Assembly (NCBI GenBank): GCA_963674835.2
Contig: CAXXKC010000003.1
Location: 1,178,001 to 1,242,000 of the forward strand
Length of the DNA stretch: 64,000 nt
Source of the DNA: G963674835 sp963674835
GTDB lineage: Bacteria > Planctomycetota > Planctomycetia > Pirellulales > Thermoguttaceae
Reading direction: 5' to 3'
The notes beneath the pieces were generated by a model, which was not told the origin of the DNA, ran no database searches, and saw nothing but the letters and a program-made list of their open reading frames with translations. Of the stretch, positions 17,345 through 25,594 are shown piece by piece. Made by a program: the position numbers and the translations under genes. Position 1 is the first letter of the stretch; the number at the start of each line of letters is the position of its first letter.

Positions 17345-19546
17345 TCACGCATCGAGAAGAACACCGCCGACGGACTGCACGAAGATCACACGATTCAATT
17401 GGCCGGCCGTGTGTTCGACGCGCTCGAAGAACGCCGTTTCATCACCTTCCGCCGGCGCTTGAAAGCCCAGAAAAGCCAAAGCAGCATAGCGTGATACGCG
17501 ATGGATCGTCTCGCGCAGATCATCGGCGACAATCACAGCTGGGGTTGCCTCGATGCGGAAGGCATCGATCAATTCAGACAGGTGCCGCGTAACCTCGGCT
17601 CTACCCGCTTCATTGGGAATGACTCGCAGAAGCCGAATGGAGTGGTTCCGCCATTCGTTATTCCTTGTCAGCAGGTATGCCAGCAGTAGCATCAGCGCGC
17701 CATTCTTCTCGCCCCGCCACCACACGTCCAGCGTCCCTCGCGGGCTGACCCACGGGTCGGCAGGTTCTTCCTGAAAACGGACGACCACCAGGTTCCGCTG
17801 CAAACCGACCACGGTGCGCAGCGTCGCGCAGAAAGCCTCGGCCCGCTCCACGTCGCTCGGCCATCCCAACAGGACCGTGTTCGGCCGTAGTGAGCCCAGG
17901 CCTTGGCACTGAACCAGCGATTCAATTCCATCGGACAAGAAAGGAGCCACAACTACCGCCGGGAAGGCCTCCAATTCCTCCTCTTGAATGAACTGTTGTA
18001 GGATGCGTTCCTGACTGTTGCGGAGCTGGAGGCGGTTATCGATGTCCCCTTGGATCACCTGCCCCAACGAGAGAATGCCGTGCCCGGCGGTCAGCCAGTG
18101 ACCGTAGATTGCCAAGTAGGGCCGGCTCCAGCCGCTACCGCTGAGCACGAGAACCACCGGTCGCCAGTTCTTCGGATGATGCAATGAATCCTCTAGTCTC
18201 AGCAAGTTCCTTCGCACGCGCTCAAACATCAGGCCGCTTTGAAGGTCACCCCAGCGAGCCTGCACCTCCTTGCGACCGATGTACCAATGGAGGGCTACCA
18301 TGAAGACGATCGAAACCGCTGCCCATACCGGATCAATCAAGAACATCACCGCCAGGCAGCCCACCGCGCCGAACAGAGAAGTCGACCAGTGGCACCAGCG
18401 AAACCTGGGGCGGTAACTGGGATTCTTCGTGATCGACTCGTAGAAGGTAGCCAGGTTCAGGGTACCGTAGGTGATCATGAACGCCATGGTGATGATCGGC
18501 GCGATGGCGTCCAGGTCGCCCAGGCAAATGCACGCTTGTGAGACAGCGAATGTCAGCACGGTAGCGAGTCGCGGCTCGTTCGTCGAACCACTTCCGCGCC
18601 CAAATATTCTTAGCCACGAGAAGATACCATCCCGACCGAAGGCTTGCAGGATTCGCGGCGCCCCCATCATGCTGCCCAACGCAGAGGAGAGTGTGGCGGC
18701 AAAGACTCCTGCGGTGATCAGTATCGGCGACCAGGCGATTTCCTTCATCACCAGATTGTTCGAGATCAATTCCTGGTGAGAACGCGTGCAACCGAGCAGG
18801 ACTCCCATACTGAGGTAGATCGCGGCCGTAACGCCGACCGCCGCCAGCGTACCTCGCGGGATGGCTTTGGCGGGGTCCTTCAGATCGCCCGACATGTTGG
18901 CTCCCGCCATAATCCCGGTTACCGCGGGAAAGAACAGGGCAAACATCGTGAAGAAGCTCTGGCCCTCAGTGTAGTGCGGGGCAAGGTTCGCGGTGAGTAT
19001 TGCAAGACGGGATGCCCCCAGAGAGCCAACATAGAACGATCCCAGGGACAGACCGAGTATCCCTAAAATCAGGTATTGGATCTTGATAGTCCAGCCCGCT
19101 CCGATGAAGACACAGACAAATACAGCCGCATTCACGACCGTGGCCACCGTGGTCAGCGTGGGATGCGACGGACCAAGCAAGTCGACCAGGGCCTCGGAGA
19201 ATCCTATGACATACAGCGCCACCGAGATCGCCTGGGCCAGAAAGAAGACGACGCCGATGGCTCCGCCGAACTCAACACCAAGGCTGCGGCTGATCAAGTA
19301 GTACGCTCCGCCCCCGCGGACACGTGTGTTGGTAGCAATCGCCGACAAGGAGAGAGTGGTGAGAATGGTGATGGCCTCGGCAGCCAACACGATCAAGAGT
19401 GCGTGGATGATCCCCGCTTGGCCCACAACGTGGCCAAAACGCAGAAACATGATGACACCCAGGATCGTCAGCGTGCAGGGTGTAAACACGCCTCCAAAAG
19501 CACCGAACCTGGCTGCTGCGTGGGTTTCATTCCTTTCGCTTGCCAT
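17345..19546 (-). CDS. SLC12-type cation-chloride cotransporter-like protein
   Basis: 733 residues; AAGGAG precedes the ATG. The first ~430 residues hold about 12 helices with SLC12/APC signatures: GVFTPCTLTILGVIMFLRFG in helix 1 and FFPAVTGIMAGANMSGDLKD then PAKAIPRGT in the central loop, the hallmark of Na-K-Cl and K-Cl cotransporters. The C-terminal ~290 residues are soluble and match the SLC12 C-terminal domain in style (NWRPVVLVLSGSG, AFPAVVVAPFLSDG). Likely role: electroneutral ion transport coupled to chloride, or amino acid transport as in some prokaryotic relatives. It is convergent with the APC permease with only 56 bp between stops. Confidence 0.85.
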   Translation of the reverse strand: MASERNETHAAARFGAFGGVFTPCTLTILGVIMFLRFGHVVGQAGIIHALLIVLAAEAITILTTLSLSAIATNTRVRGGGAYYLISRSLGVEFGGAIGVVFFLAQAISVALYVIGFSEALVDLLGPSHPTLTTVATVVNAAVFVCVFIGAGWTIKIQYLILGILGLSLGSFYVGSLGASRLAILTANLAPHYTEGQSFFTMFALFFPAVTGIMAGANMSGDLKDPAKAIPRGTLAAVGVTAAIYLSMGVLLGCTRSHQELISNNLVMKEIAWSPILITAGVFAATLSSALGSMMGAPRILQAFGRDGIFSWLRIFGRGSGSTNEPRLATVLTFAVSQACICLGDLDAIAPIITMAFMITYGTLNLATFYESITKNPSYRPRFRWCHWSTSLFGAVGCLAVMFLIDPVWAAVSIVFMVALHWYIGRKEVQARWGDLQSGLMFERVRRNLLRLEDSLHHPKNWRPVVLVLSGSGWSRPYLAIYGHWLTAGHGILSLGQVIQGDIDNRLQLRNSQERILQQFIQEEELEAFPAVVVAPFLSDGIESLVQCQGLGSLRPNTVLLGWPSDVERAEAFCATLRTVVGLQRNLVVVRFQEEPADPWVSPRGTLDVWWRGEKNGALMLLLAYLLTRNNEWRNHSIRLLRVIPNEAGRAEVTRHLSELIDAFRIEATPAVIVADDLRETIHRVSRYAALAFLGFQAPAEGDETAFFERVEHTAGQLNRVIFVQSVGGVLLDA

Positions 19547-19700
19547 AAAGCTCCTTGGTCCCGGAACGGGACGTCGAAATCAGGCTTGGACCTGCAGAAT
19601 GGCCGTCCGATTGGTCGGGAGACGATCATAACAGCCCCGTCGACACCGGAACATACACCACTCCTCGTGATGGATCATGTTCTCAAGCACTGATGGCTTT

Positions 19701-21713
19701 CTATGCCTGCTCGGATACTACGCTTGCAGCTCGCCCGGGCTGGCTTTTCCGCAGTCTTTGGGCCAAGTGGCGGGCCTCCGATCCCAGAATATCGGCTCTC
19801 GCATCAAGGGCCAACGCCAGGGCTCGTCCAATGTTCAGAGCCCCGCCACGACGGAGTCGCCGGGAATATTGCGCCCGATAGTCACCGGGAACTCTTAACG
19901 TCCAGTTGTGCTCGCCGACGGTCCCGGGCTGGTTGTACAGGCGTTCTTCTCCGAGAAGATCGGCGAAGAATACGGACACGTTCTGAGCCGGCCCCAGGAA
20001 CAGCTCGGCGAACATGGCCTCACAGAACAGGTGATGATCGGAAACGATTTGTGCAGCGAACTCGTGCCGGCGTTCCAGGTCGGGGATAAGGCGGTGGGCT
20101 AACAGGAGGGATCGGTCGCGAAGCCACTCGGACGGTCTTCTTTCCGCCGCGACAAGCCAAAGCGGCTTCGTATCGTGGTTGCCAACCATGATCCAATCGT
20201 TCGTGGACGTGTTCTCCGGCCGATACACGTCATTGGGATTGTGGGGATCGGCTTTCTGAGTGATGCAGAATCGCCCCATGCCCCGTTGCTTCATCACGGC
20301 CTTGAGCGGGGTCGGCCATGTGCTAAGCACCTCACACAGGATGTCATTCGATCGTCTGCCGGCACACTTCGCAGACTCAAGGACTGCGTCGAGGACCACG
20401 GCGTAGCGTTCGATCTGTTCGGGAAGCAGGTCTCGGACATGCTCGTCCCCGTAACGAGGATAGTCGGGATCCGGATTCAACTGATCGGCTCCCACCAAGG
20501 AGAACTGGCGGAGTTCGGGGTGATCGGGCCGGTTAGGCGTCGAGAAGAGCCGGGCGCCGTTACGGACGGCCAGCGCCGGATCGAGAGCGTCCGCGCGGTA
20601 GACCCAAGGGCAGACCAGACCTTGCGGATGATCGATGCGCATCCCGTCGAACTCCGCCAGCAGCTTCCCCGCTCGTGCCCGTATGAAGTCCAACGCCGGC
20701 CCGGGAATGACCTTTCCGTCGGGCCCGGTCTTGCCCATCCTTCGCGGATCCAAGACAGGATAGCCCCAGGGCTGTCCCTCGGGATTCGTCCGGCTCGGGG
20801 GCGCCCCGAGCCGATAGTTATCCAGAAACAGTGATCGCCATGCCCACCAATCCTGATGCGAGCAGCCGATGTGCAGGTCGCCATAGAGAAGCAAGCCGAG
20901 GTTCCTCGCCTCCTCTCGCATCCGCTCATGCTGCATGTGTAACAGAAACTGGCCAAAGGCAAATCGTTCGATTGTGACCTCGCTAGTTTCAGACACCTGG
21001 GTGATACGGCGTTTGCAGGCCACCTCGTCACCCGGTTTGGGACAGTACAGTCTTTGATCGAGTGCGAGCAAATATCCGCTTTGCCTGCCCCATAGACTCC
21101 AGTCGTTGATCCCTGACGTCCTGGCAAGAGCCTCGTAGACGCAGTCTCGCTCGAACCAATCCACAGGAGCCGACCTCTGGGTGGCACAGAATCGCTGGAA
21201 TGCTGCCGGCAAGCTGGAAGCTGTCCGTTGGATGTCCCGAAAACGCGTATGTGCGATTTCCAGAAGCCCGTGCGACACGTCCCAGGCTTTTGCATAATCG
21301 ACCCGATCGGAATCCATGTCTCGCCGTCCGCTCTCGGCCCGCGAGACAAGCCCGTTGAGATCGGAAGGGGAAACCACTCCTTCCAAATGGTTGTCTTCGG
21401 CGAGCGTGAGAGCTGCAAGAGAGAGGATACTCTTCGAGAATATGCAACTGTCATAAGGCGACGGATCATTGCGGGTTGTCCTCCCCTGAGGGCCGAGTTG
21501 CACTGCGTTGAAGCCAAGGGAACGTGCAAACCGCAAGAACTCCAAGCCTCCTCGGCTATAGGGGCTCCCCCTGCCAATGTCTTCTTCGGGCGTGGATGGG
21601 AAACTTGCATCGTGAATCGCGAGCGCAAAACGTCGTATGCCGAGCAATCGCAGGGCGGAGTCAATCAACGCGGTTTCTTGTTCTTCGTTGGTAGGCATGG
21701 GTCTTGAAGGCAT
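19701..21713 (-). CDS. malQ: 4-alpha-glucanotransferase (GH77, amylomaltase-like)
   Basis: 670 residues. GH77 motifs appear in order: LGFNAVQLGPQG and SPYDS near residues 64-88, LLLYGDLHIG (275-283), FDGMRIDHPQGLV with nucleophile Asp361, DILCEVLSTWP with acid/base Glu461, and GNHDTKPLW with Asp514. The enzyme moves alpha-1,4-glucan segments between maltodextrins in the cytoplasm. It is on the same strand as glgB, treS-mak and glgE but separated from glgB by an insertion sequence, so cotranscription is probably interrupted. An in-frame ATG at 21698 is a possible start; neither has a strong ribosome site. Confidence 0.85.
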   Translation of the reverse strand: MPSRPMPTNEEQETALIDSALRLLGIRRFALAIHDASFPSTPEEDIGRGSPYSRGGLEFLRFARSLGFNAVQLGPQGRTTRNDPSPYDSCIFSKSILSLAALTLAEDNHLEGVVSPSDLNGLVSRAESGRRDMDSDRVDYAKAWDVSHGLLEIAHTRFRDIQRTASSLPAAFQRFCATQRSAPVDWFERDCVYEALARTSGINDWSLWGRQSGYLLALDQRLYCPKPGDEVACKRRITQVSETSEVTIERFAFGQFLLHMQHERMREEARNLGLLLYGDLHIGCSHQDWWAWRSLFLDNYRLGAPPSRTNPEGQPWGYPVLDPRRMGKTGPDGKVIPGPALDFIRARAGKLLAEFDGMRIDHPQGLVCPWVYRADALDPALAVRNGARLFSTPNRPDHPELRQFSLVGADQLNPDPDYPRYGDEHVRDLLPEQIERYAVVLDAVLESAKCAGRRSNDILCEVLSTWPTPLKAVMKQRGMGRFCITQKADPHNPNDVYRPENTSTNDWIMVGNHDTKPLWLVAAERRPSEWLRDRSLLLAHRLIPDLERRHEFAAQIVSDHHLFCEAMFAELFLGPAQNVSVFFADLLGEERLYNQPGTVGEHNWTLRVPGDYRAQYSRRLRRGGALNIGRALALALDARADILGSEARHLAQRLRKSQPGRAASVVSEQA

Positions 21714-21881
21714 CCGCTTGAAAGAGGTGGGGCACGATTGTCCTAAAAGTCAACAATCACTCCTCGGCGCCCGGCAAGCCCAGCGACGACGGCGTGATGA
21801 TAACCTCGCGAGGCAGACTCCAACTGAACTAGCTTTGACTCGGGGTGGACCAGGTGGACATCGACACTGCGGGTTTTATTG

Positions 21882-23314
21882 ACTCGACTTTTGCACTTAT
21901 TGTGCTAGCAGTAGTGGCTTTCTAGAAAAAGGGCGAGCCTCTGCCAGAATGGTTTGAATGGACAAACACAAACCGTCTGACAAGGAGGACTCGCCATGAT
22001 CATCGTACCCTCAGTCTTGGATATTTTGCAGGCATTGGCCGGAAAGATGACGTCCCCCAGCCGGCAAACATTTGTGCGAATTGCAGCGGGATGGCTGTTG
22101 GCCCAACACCGAACCGTGACGAGCATGCTTCGGGCAGTTCCTCAAGTACTCCCCAAACACTGGTCGTGTTTCCATCGTTTCTTCTCCCACGCGCATTGGT
22201 CGCTGGATGCGCTGGGGCTGTCCCTGGTGCCCTGGATGGAGCCCTTCCTGGGAAAGACCATCTTCTTGGTTGTCGATGACACGCTGGCGCGGAAGCGAGG
22301 CAAGAAGATCTATGGGGTGGGTTGGCACCATGACCCGTTGTTGAAGAACGTCAAGGCGGTGACCAGTTGGGGACATAGTTGGGTCATCTTGGGAGTTGTC
22401 GTGCGGTTTCCTCAACTGACGGATCGCTGCTTCTGCCTGCCGATTCTCTTTCGCCTGTACCTCAACCAGGCGAAAGCCGCCCAACACCGTCGCGTCCACC
22501 GCACGCGTCCGGAACTGGCCCTGCAACTGGTACAGTTGCTGTGCCGATCCTATCCCACTCGCCGGTTTCACCTGCTGGGAGATGCCGCCTACAGCGGATG
22601 GACGTTGCGCGACGGGCTGCCGAGCAATTGCGAACTGACCAGCTACCTGCGTTTGGATGCGCGGCTGTATGCTCCCCCACCTCCGCGACTTCCTGGCAAG
22701 GGGCGGCCCCGGAAGCGAGGCGAACGTTTGCCTACCCCTGCGACCCTGCTGGAGGGGCGTGCGCGGCGTGTGACGGTCGATCTTTATGGTCGCCACGATA
22801 CGATTCGCCTGGTCGATATTGTAGCGCACACCTTTCACCATCCTAACCGCCCAATTCGCGTCGTGGCCATCGACTCGCTCCAAGGGAAACGGGGACGGCA
22901 GGCCTTCTTTTCGACCGTGGCTGAAGCGTCGGCCGAAGAGATCCTGGGCTGGTACAGCCTCCGCTGGACCATCGAGGTCACTTTTGAGAGTGCCAAGGGC
23001 CACTTGGGATTCGAAGAACCACCGAGTTGGTCGCGACGAAGTGTCGAGCGCACGGCCCCTCTGGCCATGCTCTTGTATGGCGTTGTCGTCCTCTGGTTCG
23101 CCACCGTCGGATATCGCCATGCGCATCTTCCGCACCATCCGTGGTATCCTCAGAAGGCAACCTACTCCTTCGCCGATATGCTGGGGACCTTGCGCCACGA
23201 AAATCTCCGCTACACGATTTTCTCGCTACCGGTTTCCATACACGATCAACGAAAAATCCTCCAAGCCCTACAAAACACCGCGGCCGTTGCCGCCTAAAAG
23301 TGCAAAAGTCGAGT
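21882..23314 (+). mobile_element. Complete insertion sequence, IS4 superfamily (IS701-like), 1433 bp
   Basis: Ends are 17-bp perfect terminal inverted repeats ACTCGACTTTTGCACTT at 21882-21898 and 23298-23314. The flanks carry a direct repeat TATTG at 21877-21881 and 23315-23319, giving a 5-bp target duplication; a 7-bp reading TTATTGA is equally consistent if the inverted repeat starts at C. One transposase gene fills the element. The right-hand TATTG is the first five bases of a 103-bp palindromic repeat. The intact frame, perfect ends and clean duplication indicate recent insertion. Confidence 0.9.
21996..23297 (+). CDS. IS4/IS701-type DDE transposase
   Basis: 433 residues starting at an ATG with a strong AAGGAGG site. 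The DDE triad is visible: FLVVDDTLARKRG (Asp94/95), HLLGDAAYSG (Asp196), and a textbook Y-(2)-R-(3)-E-(6)-K signature at Tyr320, Arg323, Glu327 and Lys334 (YSLRWTIEVTFESAK). Length and the RNase H fold with an inserted beta-rich segment fit IS4-superfamily and IS701-like transposases. The gene is intact and probably active. It carries no accessory gene. Confidence 0.92.
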   Translation: MIIVPSVLDILQALAGKMTSPSRQTFVRIAAGWLLAQHRTVTSMLRAVPQVLPKHWSCFHRFFSHAHWSLDALGLSLVPWMEPFLGKTIFLVVDDTLARKRGKKIYGVGWHHDPLLKNVKAVTSWGHSWVILGVVVRFPQLTDRCFCLPILFRLYLNQAKAAQHRRVHRTRPELALQLVQLLCRSYPTRRFHLLGDAAYSGWTLRDGLPSNCELTSYLRLDARLYAPPPPRLPGKGRPRKRGERLPTPATLLEGRARRVTVDLYGRHDTIRLVDIVAHTFHHPNRPIRVVAIDSLQGKRGRQAFFSTVAEASAEEILGWYSLRWTIEVTFESAKGHLGFEEPPSWSRRSVERTAPLAMLLYGVVVLWFATVGYRHAHLPHHPWYPQKATYSFADMLGTLRHENLRYTIFSLPVSIHDQRKILQALQNTAAVAA

Positions 23315-23417
23315 TATTGATGCCTGTATTGAAAACGGAACAAGGGGTCCGACCCAATCCTGATCTTTCGGCCTCCCGATGGTCGGCCTCGTTCCAGTTC
23401 CAATGCGGGACCCAATA
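23315..23417. repeat. 103-bp TATTG/CAATA palindromic repeat, copy 2 (insertion target)
   Basis: Same length, ends and orientation as the copy at 13993. Its first five bases, TATTG, form the right-hand target duplication of the adjacent insertion sequence, so the element landed at the exact outer end of this palindrome. It lies 173 bp beyond the glgB stop codon. Confidence 0.9.
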
Positions 23418-23590
23418 GGTGCCCATACCAAAAACCGACACTGCTCGTTCCCAAGATAGGTTGCCCCGAGCGGGAATCCGACGAGTTCAGACATCATTCC
23501 CTCGCGCTGATTGCGTGTATCCTAACCGTTTCCACCGCCGCGAGATCCCCAGTCAGCGAGCCGGGGAATCGGGCACCCTTCGGGAAAACG

Positions 23591-25489
23591 CTACTTTCTC
23601 CGTTTCAGAAACAGGATTGCCAGCGGAGGCAACGTCAGGTTGAGCGACCACATATATCCGTGGCAGGGAATCGGCACGGACTCGCAGCCGCCAATGTTGC
23701 CATGTCCGCTGCCACCGTAGACTGGTGCATCGCTATTGAGCAGTTCCTCCCAGAAACCGCTCTGCAGCACCCCCACGCGATAGTTGGATCGCGGCATGGG
23801 GGTGAAGTTCGAGACCACCAGCACTTCTTCTTCCGGTTTCTTGCCACGACGCAGAAAGCACAGAACGCTTCGCTCTGAATCGCTGCCATCGACCCAGTGG
23901 AATCCTTCCGGGCTGCAATCGCGGGCATGCAGTGCTGGTTCCTCCGCATAGAGATGATTCAGATCCTCCACCCACTTCTGTACACCGCCGTGAGCAGGCT
24001 GTGCGAGCAGTTCCCAGTCGAGCAGATCATCATGGTTCCATTCGCGCTGCTGGGCGAATTCGCCACCCATGAACAGCAACTTCTTGCCTGGCTGCGCGTA
24101 CATGGTACCAAAGAGAAGTCGGAGATTCGCATACTTCTGCCAGTCGTCACCGGCCATTTGTTCCAGCAGAGAGCCCTTACCGTGGACGACTTCGTCGTGC
24201 GACAATGGCAGGATGAAGTTCTCCGAGAAGGCGTAGACGGAGCGGAAGGTAATCTGGTTGTGGTGGTACTTTCGATGGACCGGGTCGTGCCGCAGGAAGC
24301 TCAACGTATCGTGCATCCAACCCATGTCCCATTTGTAGCCGAAACCCAGACCCCCGTCGTAGACGGGCCGCGACACCTTTGGCCAGGCCGTCGATTCCTC
24401 GGCCACCGTCATCACGTCGGGGTGCTGCTGGTAAACCACTTCATTGAGTTTGCGAAGGAAGGCGACCGCGTCCAAGTTCTCCCTTCCGCCGTGGGCATTC
24501 GGAATCCATTCTCCGTCCTTGCGCGAGTAGTCCAGATAGAGCATCGACGCAACAGCGTCGACACGTAGACCGTCGGCATGGTACGTGCCCAACCAGAAAA
24601 GTGCGTTGCTCAACAGGAAGCTCCGCACCTCGCTACGGCCATAGTTGAAGACGAAGCTATTCCAGTCGGGATGGATTCCCTGCCGCGGATCGTCGTGCTC
24701 GTAGAGGTGGGTGCCGTCGAAGAAGCCCAGTCCGTGGGCATCGGTCACGAAGTGCGACGGTACCCAGTCCAAGATCACGCCGATGCCGTGCTGGTGGAGG
24801 TAATCGACCAGATACATGAAATCTTGGGGAGTACCGTAGCGGCGCGTCGGTGCGAAGTAGGCGCTGGTCTGGTAGCCCCACGACCCGTAGAAGGGGTGTT
24901 CCATGACGGGCAGGAATTCGACGTGCGTGAAACCCAACCGTACCACGTGTTCTACGAGGCGCGGTGCCAGGCCGCGGTAGGAACAGATCTCTTCCCGCCC
25001 CTCGGGAGCCAACATCCACGATCCAAGGTGGACTTCATAGATCGAGATGGGGGCCGAAAGCGAGTTTCGACGATACCGGTTCTCCATCCAATCATGGTCG
25101 TTCCAGCAGTAATCCAGACCACAGACCACCGACGCCGTGTCCGGGGGAGTCTCGGCGGCAAAGGCCAGCGGGTCGGCCTTGTCCATCGCGTACCCATCGT
25201 GATGCGACACGATCCAATACTTGTAGCGAGCGCCTTGTTCTATGCCAGGAACGAATCCCTCCCATATTCCGGAGACACCGCGCTGCGAAAGTCGGTGCGC
25301 CGCGCGATCCCAGTCGTTGAAGTCACCCACCAGGGAAACCTCCCGCGCGTTGGGCGCCCATACTGCGAAGTAAGTGCCCCAGACACCGCCGGCTTCGACC
25401 CGGTGTGCGCCGAGTTTCTCGTAGAGACGTAGGTGGGTGCCTTCGTTGAACAGGTACAGGTCATCGTCGTGAAGCAAGCTGATGCTCAT
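23591..25489 (-). CDS. glgB: 1,4-alpha-glucan branching enzyme (GH13, CBM48)
   Basis: 632 residues from the ATG at 25489, chosen for GGGGAGGA 6 bp upstream; a frame extension to 25531 lacks such a site. Residues ~35-125 form the CBM48 module (YFAVWAPNAREVSLVGDFNDW). The GH13 barrel carries DGLRVDAVASMLYLDYSR with nucleophile Asp311, VAEESTAWP with acid/base Glu364 and LSHDEVVHGK with Asp432; the MLYLDYSR and DEVVHGK segments are specific to branching enzymes. It forms alpha-1,6 branches in glycogen-like alpha-glucan. It follows treS-mak by 105 bp on the same strand and would branch the linear product of GlgE. Confidence 0.95.
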   Translation of the reverse strand: MSISLLHDDDLYLFNEGTHLRLYEKLGAHRVEAGGVWGTYFAVWAPNAREVSLVGDFNDWDRAAHRLSQRGVSGIWEGFVPGIEQGARYKYWIVSHHDGYAMDKADPLAFAAETPPDTASVVCGLDYCWNDHDWMENRYRRNSLSAPISIYEVHLGSWMLAPEGREEICSYRGLAPRLVEHVVRLGFTHVEFLPVMEHPFYGSWGYQTSAYFAPTRRYGTPQDFMYLVDYLHQHGIGVILDWVPSHFVTDAHGLGFFDGTHLYEHDDPRQGIHPDWNSFVFNYGRSEVRSFLLSNALFWLGTYHADGLRVDAVASMLYLDYSRKDGEWIPNAHGGRENLDAVAFLRKLNEVVYQQHPDVMTVAEESTAWPKVSRPVYDGGLGFGYKWDMGWMHDTLSFLRHDPVHRKYHHNQITFRSVYAFSENFILPLSHDEVVHGKGSLLEQMAGDDWQKYANLRLLFGTMYAQPGKKLLFMGGEFAQQREWNHDDLLDWELLAQPAHGGVQKWVEDLNHLYAEEPALHARDCSPEGFHWVDGSDSERSVLCFLRRGKKPEEEVLVVSNFTPMPRSNYRVGVLQSGFWEELLNSDAPVYGGSGHGNIGGCESVPIPCHGYMWSLNLTLPPLAILFLKRRK

Positions 25490-25594
25490 GTCGATTCCTC
25501 CCCTCGCTCTATAGACATGGTGCGCACGCAACCCCAGACCACTTCTCCAGTCACGCGCAAGTGCGTACGATCTTCAACTGCCGACTGCAACATA

